A stretch of 64,000 bases of DNA from Streptomyces sp. NBC_00539 (GCF_036346105.1 NZ_CP107811.1:1488001-1552000); one strand, 5' to 3'. Shown: positions 1-9,759, numbered from the stretch's first letter. Notes: generated by a model from the letters alone, not told the origin. A program made the numbers and translations.

Positions 1-127
1 ACCCGGAGGGCCCGATCACGGCCGTCAGGGTGCCGCCGGGCACCTCCAGGCAGACGCCGTCCAGCGCGGTGAGCCGGCTGTCGCCGTCGGGGTAGGTGAG
101 GGTGACGTCGTGGACGAGCAGGGTCAT
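1..127 (-). CDS. ABC transporter ATP-binding protein (N-terminal part)
   Basis: Only the first 42 codons lie in the window; the gene runs off the left edge. The translation starts MTLLVHDVTLTYPDGDSR and reaches the beginning of a Walker A loop (AVIGPSG), as in LolD/MacB-type ATPases. The ATG at 125-127 overlaps the TGA of the upstream permease gene as ATGA, so the two are translationally coupled and form an ATPase/FtsX-type permease exporter. Substrate is not evident. Confidence 0.85.
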   Translation of the reverse strand, partial: MTLLVHDVTLTYPDGDSRLTALDGVCLEVPGGTLTAVIGPSG

Positions 128-1218
128 CGGGCGCTCCCGAGGGCGGTCAGCGGGTCGACGGCGGTGATCCGCCGGATGGACAGGGCCGCGCCCAGGGCGC
201 CGAGCGCGATCATCACGGCGGCGGGGACGAGGACGGTCGCCGCGTCGAGTACGAAGGGCACCTCGCCGCCGCTGATCAGCAGGCCGAGCCCGGCCGCGAG
301 CGCCGTGCCGAGCCCGGTGCCGGCCGCCAGCATGACGACGGCCTGCCCGAGGGCGTCCCGAAGCAGGTACCCGGTGGAGGCCCCCAGCGCTTTCAGCACC
401 GCGATGTCGCCGCTGCGCTGGATCGTCCACACCGTGAAGAAGGCCCCGATGACGAGCGCGGAGATGGCGAAGAGGAAGCCGCGCATCAGCTGGAGCGAGC
501 CGTTCTCGGAGGTGTAGGAGCCGATGGCGCCCAGTGCCCCGTCGAGGGTCTCGGTCCTGGTACCGGCGGCCCGGTCACCGGCGGCGATGTCGGCGCCGGG
601 GGCGTCCAGGGCGACGACGGTGGCCACGGTCTCCGCGCCCCCGCCCGCGTTCCCGACGCGTTGCCAGTCGCCCAGGTCCGTCCACACCACGGGGGTGTGG
701 CTGAACGCGGCGGTGCCGGACACGGCGGCCACGGTCAGTTCGAGCGGGCCGACCCTCAGCCGCGCTCCCGCGCCCAGCCCGCCGAGTTCCCGCGCGGCCT
801 TCTCGGTCAGGACCACCCGGCCCGGCCCCAGACCGGCGCCGCGGGGCGCGAGCCGGCCGGCCGGGTCGACGCCGAAGACCGAGACGGCGGCGGTGCGCTC
901 ACCGGCGGCGGCGTTGGCCGTACGGACGGCGAGCGGCTCCGCCGAGCGGACCCCCGGCCGTGCCCGCCAGGTCCGCCAGGCGCTCTCGGGCAGCTGCGAG
1001 TGGGTGAAGGACGCCTTCTGGCCGCCGGCGGGGGCGGCGAAGGACAGGTGGGTTGCGGGCAGGGCGGTGACGGCCGAGACGTTCTCCCGGGCCAGTCCGG
1101 ACGTGAGTCCGGACAACAGGCCGACGAGCAGCGTGATCAGCAGGACGACCGCGCCCATCAGGGCGAAGCGGCCCTTGGCGAACCGTAGGTCTCTCCAGGC
1201 GACGAACATGGTCCCCAC
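124..1218 (-). CDS. FtsX/MacB-type ABC transporter permease
   Basis: A 364-residue membrane protein. The N-terminus (MGTMFVAWRDLRFAKGRF, then a hydrophobic helix at about 18-38) is followed by a large extracytoplasmic region of roughly 200 residues and three C-terminal hydrophobic segments. This is the layout of the FtsX/MacB permease family. It forms an exporter with the downstream ATPase, with which it shares an ATGA overlap. It diverges from a sensor kinase/response regulator pair, a common arrangement for stress-responsive exporters of envelope-active compounds. That regulatory link is inferred from position only. Confidence 0.85.
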   Translation of the reverse strand: MGTMFVAWRDLRFAKGRFALMGAVVLLITLLVGLLSGLTSGLARENVSAVTALPATHLSFAAPAGGQKASFTHSQLPESAWRTWRARPGVRSAEPLAVRTANAAAGERTAAVSVFGVDPAGRLAPRGAGLGPGRVVLTEKAARELGGLGAGARLRVGPLELTVAAVSGTAAFSHTPVVWTDLGDWQRVGNAGGGAETVATVVALDAPGADIAAGDRAAGTRTETLDGALGAIGSYTSENGSLQLMRGFLFAISALVIGAFFTVWTIQRSGDIAVLKALGASTGYLLRDALGQAVVMLAAGTGLGTALAAGLGLLISGGEVPFVLDAATVLVPAAVMIALGALGAALSIRRITAVDPLTALGSAR

Positions 1219-1265
1219 CCTGGTGCGGGCAGGGGGTGCGGGGCATCGAGCCGGAGTGCGGTTCC

Positions 1266-1295
1266 CGGTATCGAAGGACGGAGCCCGGAATCGAA
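1266..1295. promoter_or_regulatory. Direct repeats in the exporter/two-component intergenic region
   Basis: Two copies of CGGWATCGAA lie exactly 20 bp apart (1266-1275 and 1286-1295), between the divergent permease and kinase genes and just upstream of a TTGACC box at 1313-1318. Two helical turns of spacing suits a dimeric LuxR/NarL-type response regulator such as the one encoded at 2558. Function is inferred. Confidence 0.35.
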
Positions 1296-1343
1296 CTTTC
1301 GGTTGACCGGAGGGCGCCGGGCCGCGCTTACGCTGGTCAGGCG

Positions 1344-2558
1344 ATGTCTGCTCCCCCCTCCCCCGCCTCCCGTCCGCTGACTCCCGTCTCCCGCGTACTG
1401 CGGCTGTGCCTGCACGCCCTGTTCGCCGGGCTGCTCGCGCTGGCCGCCGGGCGGGCCGTCACGGACGCCGCGCCCCGCGCCGGGTGGGTGGTGGCCGTCT
1501 GCGCGGTGCTCGCCGCGCTCTACGCGGGCGGGGTGCTGACCCCCGCGGTGCACCGCTCGCCGCGGGCCGGGGCGGTGTGGCTGGCGGCGCTGGGCTGCGC
1601 GTGGGCTGCGCTGCTCGTGGTCTCCCCCGACGGGCTGTGGATCGCCTTCCCCCTGTACTTCCTCGAACTGCACCTGCTGCGGCTGCGCTGGGGCGTCGCG
1701 GCCGTCGCGGTGACGGCCTGCGCGGCGATCGGCGGTTACCTCGGGCAGAGCGGCCTGACCCACGGCACGGTGACTCCGGGGGCGTTCCTGGGTCCTTTGC
1801 TGGGCGGCGCCGTGGCGGTGGCGACCGTACTGGGCTACCAGGCGCTGTACCGCGAGAGCGAGCGACGGCGGCAGCTGATCGAGGAGCTCATCGCGACGCG
1901 GGCCGAGCTGGCCGCCGCCGAGCGGAGTGCGGGGACCCTCGCCGAGCGGGAGCGGCTCGCCCGGGAGATCCACGACACCCTGGCCCAGGGGCTGTCGTCC
2001 ATCCAGCTGCTGCTGCGGGCGGCGGAGCGCTCCCTTCCGCAGGACGGGGCGGGGCACGCGGTGGCGCTGGAGCACATCGGCCGGGCCCGCGAGGCCGCCC
2101 AGGAGAACCTCGCCGAGGCGCGCCGGTTCGTACGGGCCCTGACACCGCCCGACCTGGAGCACGGGTCACTCGCCGCCGCGCTGGAGCGGCTGTGCTCGGC
2201 CGCTCCCGGACCGCGGGTGCGGTTCTCGCTGAGCGGCGCGCCCCGGGCGCTGCCCACCCCGTACGAGGTGGCGCTGCTGCGGATCGCCCAGTCGGCGCTG
2301 GCCAATGTGGTGCGGCACGCCCGGGCCGGGCGCGCCGAGATCACCCTCACCTTCATGGACGCCTCGGTCACGCTGGACGTCGTCGACGACGGCCACGGCT
2401 TCGACGTCTGCTCTGCCGCTTCGGGCGAGGGCGGCTTCGGCCTTCCCGCGATGCGCTCGCGCGCCGAGACGCTGGGCGGGCTGTTCACCGTGGAGTCCGC
2501 CCCCGGCCAGGGCACCGCCGTGGCCGTCACCCTGCCGCTGCCCCTGGAGGTGCCCTGA
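1344..2558 (+). CDS. Sensor histidine kinase (HisKA_3/NarX type)
   Basis: 404 residues from the ATG at 1344. The N-terminal ~165 residues contain several hydrophobic membrane segments and no large extracellular loop, suggesting a membrane-embedded or small-ligand sensor. The HisKA_3 dimerisation region follows, with the phospho-acceptor histidine at about residue 210 in LAREIHDTLAQGLSS. A HATPase domain follows with an N box (QSALANVVRHARA) and a G1 box (VVDDGHGFD). The last bases overlap the response regulator start (TGATG), so the pair is co-translated. A longer in-frame extension upstream to 1236 is less likely because it covers the promoter region. Confidence 0.9.
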   Translation: MSAPPSPASRPLTPVSRVLRLCLHALFAGLLALAAGRAVTDAAPRAGWVVAVCAVLAALYAGGVLTPAVHRSPRAGAVWLAALGCAWAALLVVSPDGLWIAFPLYFLELHLLRLRWGVAAVAVTACAAIGGYLGQSGLTHGTVTPGAFLGPLLGGAVAVATVLGYQALYRESERRRQLIEELIATRAELAAAERSAGTLAERERLAREIHDTLAQGLSSIQLLLRAAERSLPQDGAGHAVALEHIGRAREAAQENLAEARRFVRALTPPDLEHGSLAAALERLCSAAPGPRVRFSLSGAPRALPTPYEVALLRIAQSALANVVRHARAGRAEITLTFMDASVTLDVVDDGHGFDVCSAASGEGGFGLPAMRSRAETLGGLFTVESAPGQGTAVAVTLPLPLEVP

Positions 2559-3187
2559 TGACGATCCGGCTGCTGCTGGCCGATGACCACCCGGTGGTGC
2601 GGGCCGGGCTGCGGGCCGTGCTGGAGGCCGAGCCGGACTTCGCGGTGGCCGCGGAGGCGGCCACCGCGGAGCGGGCGGTGGAGCTGGCCGCCTCGGCGGG
2701 GGTGGACGTGGTGCTGATGGACCTCCAGTTCGGGTCCGGCATGCACGGCTCGGCGGCGACGGCCCTGATCACGGCCCGCCCGACGGCGCCGCGGGTCCTG
2801 GTACTGACCACGTACGACACGGACGCGGACATCCTGGCGGCGGTGGAGGCGGGCGCCTCGGGCTACCTCCTCAAAGACGCCCCGCCGGAGGAGCTGGCGG
2901 CGGCGGTCCGCACGGCGGCGGCCGGCCAGTCGGCGCTGGCGCCGGCGGTGGCACTGCGGCTGATGGACCGGATGCGCACGCCCGCGCAGGCCCTCACGAA
3001 GCGGGAGCTGGAGGTGCTCCAGCTGGTCGCGGACGGGCTGTCGAACCAGCAGATCTCCAAGAGGCTCTTCCTCAGCCAGGCCACGGTCAAGTCCCACCTC
3101 GTCCACGTCTACGCGAAGCTCGGCGTCGACTCCCGTACGGCGGCGGTGGCCGCGGCCGCCGGGCGCCGCCTGATCCGCAGCCGGTAG
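2558..3187 (+). CDS. NarL/FixJ-family response regulator
   Basis: 209 residues: a receiver domain with acidic pocket (ADDH, residues 8-11), phospho-acceptor Asp55 in LMDLQ, and the conserved Lys in YLLKDA, followed by a LuxR-type helix-turn-helix (LTKRELEVLQLVADGLSN and SQATVKSHLVHVYAKLG). The ATG overlaps the kinase stop codon. It likely controls the divergent ABC exporter and its own operon; this is inferred from gene order and from the direct repeats at 1266-1295. Confidence 0.92.
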   Translation: MTIRLLLADDHPVVRAGLRAVLEAEPDFAVAAEAATAERAVELAASAGVDVVLMDLQFGSGMHGSAATALITARPTAPRVLVLTTYDTDADILAAVEAGASGYLLKDAPPEELAAAVRTAAAGQSALAPAVALRLMDRMRTPAQALTKRELEVLQLVADGLSNQQISKRLFLSQATVKSHLVHVYAKLGVDSRTAAVAAAAGRRLIRSR

Positions 3188-3200
3188 GCCCCGGCGGCGC

Positions 3201-4688
3201 CTACGCCACCCAGTGCGGCCGCTGCACCGCCGGGGTCAGCGGGACGCCCTCGTGGAAGGCGGTCGCGAGACGCCGGACGGCCTCGTCCAGGCGGTCCGCG
3301 GGCAGCGTGTACGGGATCCGCAGCCGGTGCTCGAAGGTGCCCGGGTCGACCCCGAAGCGGGCACCACGCCCGATGTGCACGCCGGCGGCCGCGGCCCGCT
3401 CCGACAGCGCGGAGCTGACCGGCTCCCCCAGGTCCACCCACAGGGAGAGCCCGCCCGGCGGCAGCTGCCACGACCATTCGGGGGTGTGCCGCTGGAGCGC
3501 GCGCACCAGGGCCCCGCGCCGTACGCGCAGCTCGGCGAGCCGCTCCGGCAGGGACCTGTCCAGCCCCTCCAGCAGGGGGAGCGCGACCAGCTGGTCCAGT
3601 ACGGAACCGGTCATGTCGGCGGCGACCCGGACGGTGGTCAGCTCGGTGATCATCTTGGCGGTGGCGCGGATCCAGCCGACCCGCAGGCCGCCCCAGTGGG
3701 TCTTGCTCAGGGAGCCGATGGTCACCACGTGGCCGTCTCCCCCGGCCGGCGCCAGCGAGGCCAGTGGCGCGGGGGCCGGTACGTCCAGGGCGATGTCGGC
3801 GATGGTCTCGTCGACCACCAGCCACGTGCCGGTCCGCCGGGCGGCCGACAGCAGGCGCAGCCGCTGCTCCGGCGGCATCAGCGCGCCGGTGGGGTTGTGG
3901 AAGTCCGGGATGACGTAGGCCAGTCTCGGGACGGTCTGGCGCAGGGTGGACTCCGCTATCTCCATGTCCCAGCCCGCGTCGGAGACGGCGATCGACCCGG
4001 TGCGCACCCGGGCGTGCCGCAGCGCGTCGAGCGCGTTGGCGTAGGTCGGGCTCTCGGTGACGACCCGGTCCCCGGCCCGGCACAGCAGGCTCACCACCAG
4101 CGCGAAGGCCTGCTGGGCGCCGGCCGTCACCAGGATCTGCTCGGGGCGGGTCGGCAGGCCGCGCCGGGTGAACCGCTCCGCGACGGCCGTCCGCAGGGCG
4201 TGCAGCCCGAACGGGTGGTAGCCCGGGGTGCGGGCCGCCTCGGGCAGCTTGGTCGCGGCCCACGCCAGCGCCTCGGTCAGGGCCCCTTCCGGAGCGCCCA
4301 TCGCGGCGATGGCGAGGTCCGTGCCGGGGTCCGCGTCGGCGCTGTAGCCCCCGGCGCCGAGGAGGGCGTGGGCGCCGACGGGGTGGTGCCCCTCGGGGAG
4401 GTCGGTCCAGGTGCCGGAGCCGCGGCGGCTGTGGGCGTAGCCGCTCTCGCGCAGCAGGTCGTAGGCGCCGGTGACGGTGGCCCGGCTGGCACCGACCGCC
4501 TCGGCCAGTTCGCGCTCGGCGGGCAGCCGCACGTGCAGGGCGATCCGGCCGTCGAGGATCAGGGTGCGCAACGCGTCGGCGAGCGCCCGGTAGCCGGGTC
4601 GGGCCAGCAGCCGTGGGGGCAGGAGCGCCGCGAGCTGGCGGCTGCCGATGGTCCTGTCCGCGGTCTGGACGATTCGCCCGTTCGCCAT
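3201..4688 (-). CDS. MocR/PdxR-type GntR regulator with aminotransferase domain
   Basis: 495 residues. An N-terminal GntR winged helix (about 25-95; LPAERELAEAVGASRATV) is linked to a fold-type I PLP-dependent aminotransferase-like domain with the PLP lysine in SLSKTHWGG. This is the MocR architecture, in which the aminotransferase fold senses PLP or an amino compound. The ATG at 4686-4688 is chosen because it follows a strong GGGGAGG site and because the longer upstream frame would run through the promoter and the neighbouring gene. Four copies of an ATTGGC element lie in the divergent promoter. The target is probably the divergent ORF at 4777 or the gene itself. Confidence 0.9.
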   Translation of the reverse strand: MANGRIVQTADRTIGSRQLAALLPPRLLARPGYRALADALRTLILDGRIALHVRLPAERELAEAVGASRATVTGAYDLLRESGYAHSRRGSGTWTDLPEGHHPVGAHALLGAGGYSADADPGTDLAIAAMGAPEGALTEALAWAATKLPEAARTPGYHPFGLHALRTAVAERFTRRGLPTRPEQILVTAGAQQAFALVVSLLCRAGDRVVTESPTYANALDALRHARVRTGSIAVSDAGWDMEIAESTLRQTVPRLAYVIPDFHNPTGALMPPEQRLRLLSAARRTGTWLVVDETIADIALDVPAPAPLASLAPAGGDGHVVTIGSLSKTHWGGLRVGWIRATAKMITELTTVRVAADMTGSVLDQLVALPLLEGLDRSLPERLAELRVRRGALVRALQRHTPEWSWQLPPGGLSLWVDLGEPVSSALSERAAAAGVHIGRGARFGVDPGTFEHRLRIPYTLPADRLDEAVRRLATAFHEGVPLTPAVQRPHWVA

Positions 4689-4701
4689 GCCAACCTCCCC
4701 T

Positions 4702-4762
4702 GATTGGCTCTGCCTGCCAGGCCAATCGAGGACCACACTCGCCGTATTGGCCACCGATTGGC
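4702..4762. promoter_or_regulatory. ATTGGC operator array for the MocR regulator
   Basis: GATTGGC (4702-4708) and its inverted copy GCCAATC (4721-4727) form an interrupted palindrome. They are followed by two direct copies, TATTGGC (4745-4751) and GATTGGC (4756-4762). MocR/PdxR regulators characteristically bind a mix of direct and inverted short repeats in the intergenic region with a divergent gene, which matches this layout. The assignment to the MocR gene at 3201-4688 is inference. Confidence 0.6.
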
Positions 4763-4776
4763 AAGGAGATGCCGCT

Positions 4777-5061
4777 ATGTCGATCCACCGTGACGCCGGG
4801 CTGTTGACCGACCGTGACGAGCGCGCCCTGCTGGCCGCCGCCGAGCAGCGGATCTCCGAGCCCCTGCGGTTCGCGGCCGCCGTGCGGGCGCTGCGCCGGT
4901 TCGCGCGGGGCGGGAAGGGGCCGCGCCGGATCGCGCAGGGCACGAAGGAGCCACGCCGGTTCGCGCCGGGCCGCCCGCGCGGCTCCGCCGAGGGGCGACA
5001 ATCGCTGTCATGCCGGCCTACACCCCGCACGCCACCCGAACCGGCGCCGACCGCCCGGTGA
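4777..5061 (+). CDS. Small ORF divergent from mocR, unknown function
   Basis: The ATG at 4777 has a good AGGAG site 8 bp upstream and lies next to the MocR operator array, so the 5' end looks like a genuine gene. The first ~45 residues (MSIHRDAGLLTDRDERAL and on) look like a normal soluble protein. The rest is made of three degenerate 10-residue units of the RRFARGGKGP type, encoded by a 30-bp tandem repeat, and then overlaps the next gene by 52 bp in another frame. This suggests a gene whose 3' part was replaced by repeat expansion. No family recognised. Confidence 0.4.
   Translation: MSIHRDAGLLTDRDERALLAAAEQRISEPLRFAAAVRALRRFARGGKGPRRIAQGTKEPRRFAPGRPRGSAEGRQSLSCRPTPRTPPEPAPTAR
4901..4990 (+). 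repeat. 30-bp tandem repeat, about three copies
   Basis: Three adjacent degenerate units share a core CGCCGGWTCGCGCNGGG and repeat at a 30-bp period. They encode RRFARGGKGP, RRIAQGTKEP and RRFAPGRPRG at the end of the small ORF starting at 4777, just before the nucleotidyltransferase gene. Confidence 0.6.
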
Positions 5062-5639
5062 TCGCCGGCCTGCTCCTCGCGGCGGGCGGCGGCCGCCGCC
5101 TGGGCGGGCGCCCCAAGGCGCTGCTGCCCTACCGCGGCCGCCCGCTCGTCGAGAACGCGGTGCGGGTACTGCGCGAGGCGGGCTGCGGCCCGGTGCACGT
5201 GGTGCTCGGCGCGTCGGCGGCGGAGGTGCGGGAGCGCGCCGGCCTGACGGGCTGTGTGGTCGTGGACAACCCGGACTGGACCGAGGGCATGGGCTCCTCC
5301 CTGCGGCTCGGGCTGCACTCGCTGGCCGGTACGGACGCGGCCGCCGCGCTGGTGTCGCTCGTGGACCAGCCGGGGATCGGGCCGGCGGCGGTGACCCGGG
5401 TGCTGGCGGCGTACCGCTCCCCCACCAGCCTCGTGGCGGCGGCCTACGACGGGAAGCGCGGCCATCCGGTGCTGTTCGGGGCCGCCCGCTGGAGCGACAT
5501 CGCGAAGAGCGCGACCGGCGACCAGGGCGCACGGGTGTACCTGCGGGAACACGCGGAGGAACTCACGCTGGTGGAGTGCGCGGACGTCGCGGAGGCGTTC
5601 GACATCGACACCCCGCCCGATCTGGCGCGCCTCGCGTGA
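5010..5639 (+). CDS. MobA/MocA-like nucleotidyltransferase
   Basis: 209 residues with the NTP-binding signature GLLLAAGGGRRLGGRPKALL near the N-terminus and later acidic metal-binding positions (LVDQPGIG, VVVDNPDWTEGMGSS). The fold is that of MocA-type CTP:molybdopterin cytidylyltransferases, which make the MCD cofactor of xanthine dehydrogenase-type enzymes. The nearby purine-degradation genes need a xanthine dehydrogenase, which is not in this window, so a MocA role is attractive but inferred. A different sugar or lipid nucleotidyltransferase role is possible. Confidence 0.75.
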   Translation: MPAYTPHATRTGADRPVIAGLLLAAGGGRRLGGRPKALLPYRGRPLVENAVRVLREAGCGPVHVVLGASAAEVRERAGLTGCVVVDNPDWTEGMGSSLRLGLHSLAGTDAAAALVSLVDQPGIGPAAVTRVLAAYRSPTSLVAAAYDGKRGHPVLFGAARWSDIAKSATGDQGARVYLREHAEELTLVECADVAEAFDIDTPPDLARLA

Positions 5640-5727
5640 CGCTTGTGCGGGCGGTAGTCGCCGTGGCACCCAGGGCCACCGGTCTGCGGAATATGTCGAC
5701 CCGGAGAATCTCGACATCAACAAACCA

Positions 5728-5756
5728 TTGAACTTCCACCATGAGGAAATTACTAT
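5728..5756 (+). promoter_or_regulatory. aceB promoter with operator-like palindrome in the spacer
   Basis: TTGAAC (5728-5733), a 17-bp spacer and TACTAT (5751-5756) make one of the best sigma-70-type promoters in the window. The spacer contains TTCCaccatgaGGAA (5734-5748), a degenerate member of the TTCC-N7-GGAA family found at hyi, katA and gcl. A repressor there would block RNA polymerase directly. The leader to the aceB ATG is about 135 nt. Confidence 0.6.
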
Positions 5757-5897
5757 CCACTGGTCAGAAGCGCCCTGAACCACAGACGGCGCCCGCGACC
5801 GTACAACGGAACTCTCCACACCCGACGGCACTGCGTGCCGTCTCGCGCGAGCATTCCCCCGCGGCCGCCAGGCACCGCCGCTGAAGGAGTGACAGAT

Positions 5898-7526
<1,629 letters not shown>

Positions 7527-7586
7527 CGTCCCCGCACTTCGACTGAAACGCACAGCAGTCGAAAGGCGCGCATTCGATCGTACCGA

Positions 7587-7622
7587 CTCCGCCCCCGTCG
7601 CCCCGAAGCGCCGGGGGCGGAG
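7587..7622 (+). terminator. Terminator after aceB
   Basis: Perfect 11-bp stem, CTCCGCCCCCG (7587-7597) with CGGGGGCGGAG (7612-7622), 14-nt loop, 61 bp after the aceB stop. No long T-run, as usual in Streptomyces. Confidence 0.6.
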
Positions 7623-7653
7623 CCGTGTCCGGCTCGTGGCGGACTCGACTCCC

Positions 7654-7669
7654 GACCGACTGGTCGGTC
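7654..7669. promoter_or_regulatory. Palindromic operator candidate upstream of the SGNH hydrolase
   Basis: GACCGACTGGTCGGTC has 7-bp perfect arms around a 2-bp centre, a form typical of TetR-family operators. It lies about 150 bp upstream of the secreted SGNH hydrolase gene. No TetR gene is adjacent, so the regulator would be encoded elsewhere. Confidence 0.4.
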
Positions 7670-7821
7670 GTTACGTCATCGTAATCTGCGTGTACCTAGC
7701 GGTAACATCCGGCCGCGTGTCACCTTTCCGATGCCACCGGCGCCGGCGGTAACCCCCACTTCCAAGCCACGTCACGCCAGTTGCCCCTGGCGTCCGCGTG
7801 GCCGACCGCAGGAGTTCCGCA

Positions 7822-9012
7822 GTGATCGGATTCCGCAACGTCAGCAAGGACCGGGCCCGCAGTCGCGTGCGACGACTGGCCGGTGCAGGGATGGCCCTGC
7901 CGCTCGCCGTCACGGCACTGCTGGGCGCCGGCGCCGGCCCGGCCGCGGCCAGCCCCGGGAACGGGCCCACCGCCGTGGTTTCCATGGGCGACAGCTACAT
8001 CTCCGGAGAGGCCGGCCGCTGGAAGGGCAACAGCCTGACCAACAGCGGCAGTCGTACCGGCACGGACCGGGCCTGGACCAGCGGCAGTACGTACGACCCC
8101 GCGAAGGTGTACGGAAGCACGGCCGGCGGTTGCGACCGATCGGATACGGCCGAGGTGCTGAGTGCGGGCGCGGTGGCCGACGTCGCCGTGAACCTCGCCT
8201 GCTCGGGGGCCGTTTCGGACAACGTGTTCCGGGCGTCCAACGGCGGCGTGTCCTTCAAGGGCGAGGCGCCACAGGCGGACCAGCTCGCGGCGGTGGCCGC
8301 GGCCGACGACGTCAAGGTGATCGCGCTGTCCATCGGCGGGAACGACCTCGGCTTCGCCGACATCATCAAGGAGTGCGCGTACGACTTCGTGCTCTGGAAC
8401 TCCTACTGCTACGACGACCAGCAGGCGGGCGTCGACCAGAAGATCAACGGGGTCATGGCCAAGGTCGGCAAGTCGGTCGACGAGATCCGGGCCGTGATGC
8501 GCGGCGCCGGCTACTCGGACTCCTCCTACCGGATCGTGCTCCAGTCCTACCCCTCCCCGATCCCCCGGGGCGCGGAGAACCGGTACACCCAGAGCGACTG
8601 GAGCCGGCTCAACACCGGCGGCTGCCCGTTCTGGAACCGGGACTCCGACTGGGCCCGGGACTCGCTCGTGCCCCAGATAGCGAACGGCATCAAGGCCGTC
8701 GCGGCGGCCAAGGGCGTCCAGTTCCTGGACCTGCGGGACATGCTCCAGGGGCGCGAGGTGTGCGCCGGGGCCAGCAAGCAGGTGACGTCGACGACGCCGG
8801 CGTCGGCGAAGACGAGCGAGTGGGCGCGCTGGATCGACAACAACGAGACGCAGGGCCTGGTCCAGGAGTCCATGCACCCGAACTACTTCGGCCAGCTGGC
8901 CGTCGGGCGCTGCCTCGCCCTGGCCGTGGCCCGGCCCGCGAACTCCGCGTCGGGCTGCAAGAACACCCCGGGCGGCGACCAGAGCGGCATGTACCTGACC
9001 GCCGCCTCCTGA
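7822..9012 (+). CDS. Secreted SGNH/GDSL-family hydrolase
   Basis: 396 residues from the GTG at 7822, which has AGGAG 7 bp upstream; an earlier in-frame GTG at 7798 has no site. A Sec-type signal peptide with arginine-rich n-region (RARSRVRRLAG) and hydrophobic core ends near GPAAASPG. The SGNH blocks are visible: catalytic Ser in VSMGDSYISGEAG, Asn in SIGGNDLGF, and His in ESMHPNYFGQ near the C-terminus. An extracellular esterase or lipase is expected. Paired cysteines suggest disulfides. Substrate unknown. Confidence 0.9.
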   Translation: MIGFRNVSKDRARSRVRRLAGAGMALPLAVTALLGAGAGPAAASPGNGPTAVVSMGDSYISGEAGRWKGNSLTNSGSRTGTDRAWTSGSTYDPAKVYGSTAGGCDRSDTAEVLSAGAVADVAVNLACSGAVSDNVFRASNGGVSFKGEAPQADQLAAVAAADDVKVIALSIGGNDLGFADIIKECAYDFVLWNSYCYDDQQAGVDQKINGVMAKVGKSVDEIRAVMRGAGYSDSSYRIVLQSYPSPIPRGAENRYTQSDWSRLNTGGCPFWNRDSDWARDSLVPQIANGIKAVAAAKGVQFLDLRDMLQGREVCAGASKQVTSTTPASAKTSEWARWIDNNETQGLVQESMHPNYFGQLAVGRCLALAVARPANSASGCKNTPGGDQSGMYLTAAS

Positions 9013-9058
9013 CCCCCGCCTCCTGACCGCCGTCTCCGGCCCCGTGTCCCCGGCCGGC

Positions 9059-9105
9059 ACGCAGCGGTCCGCCGCGCCCGCCCCGGGCGCGGCGGACCGC
9101 TGCGT
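9059..9105. terminator. Terminator after the SGNH hydrolase gene
   Basis: Perfect 21-bp stem (9059-9079 with 9085-9105) and a 5-nt loop (GCCCC), 47 bp after the stop codon. One of the strongest hairpins in the window. Confidence 0.8.
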
Positions 9106-9126
9106 CGGTGATCGGATACTGGTTCC

Positions 9127-9759
9127 ATGGACAGGACAACGGCTTCTTGGCGCAACACGACGCACGACTGGGCGAGCACCGTGGACACCGGTCACCTCGC
9201 CCTCATCCGCAGCGACCCGGCCGGTTTCGCGCCCGGCGGCCTGCGGCACCTGGTCCTCGAGGTCATCGCGTACGCGGCCGACGAAGCCGAGTCCGGTGGC
9301 GGCGGCGGGCGTTGCGCGGTCACCTTCCACGAGGACGGCTCGGTGTCCGTCGCCGATGACGGGCGGGGCACCGACACCCGGCTCGACGCCGACGGCCGGC
9401 CCGTGAAGAAGCCGGTCATGGCGACGAAGGACCTGCGGTTCTTCGACCACCCCGGGGCGCAGCTGCTGCCCGACGGTCAGCCGCGCCGGGGCATGTCGGT
9501 CGTCGCGGCCCTCAGCGAGTGGCTCGTGCACACCAATCGCCGGGCGGGCGGGGCCTGGACGCAGCGGTACGAGCACGGCGTTCCCGCCACCGGCCTGAAC
9601 CCGATCGCCGGCGACGGGACGACCGGGACGGCCGTCCACTTCCGCCCCGGCGAGCAGGACCTGCGGGTGTCGCACGAGGGGACGCCCACCGAGCTGGCCG
9701 GGCTCGTCACGGCATGGCCGTACCTGACCGTCGACTTCGCCGATCGGCGGAGCGGCTGA
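9127..9759 (+). CDS. Stand-alone GyrB-like GHKL domain protein
   Basis: 210 residues corresponding only to the ATP-binding domain of DNA gyrase B. The gyrase-like segments GLRHLVLEVIAYAADEAE and VSVADDGRGTDTRLD are clear. Compared with E. coli GyrB (EVVDNAIDEA), the catalytic-base Glu is kept but the Mg-binding Asn46 position is Tyr, and the glycine-rich lid before SVVAALSEWL is degenerate (QPRRGM). There are no transducer, toprim or tail domains. ATP turnover is doubtful; it may bind nucleotide or act as an interaction module. A GATACT box 8 bp before the ATG suggests a leaderless mRNA. Its 3' end overlaps the convergent gene at 9707 by 53 bp. Confidence 0.75.
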   Translation: MDRTTASWRNTTHDWASTVDTGHLALIRSDPAGFAPGGLRHLVLEVIAYAADEAESGGGGGRCAVTFHEDGSVSVADDGRGTDTRLDADGRPVKKPVMATKDLRFFDHPGAQLLPDGQPRRGMSVVAALSEWLVHTNRRAGGAWTQRYEHGVPATGLNPIAGDGTTGTAVHFRPGEQDLRVSHEGTPTELAGLVTAWPYLTVDFADRRSG

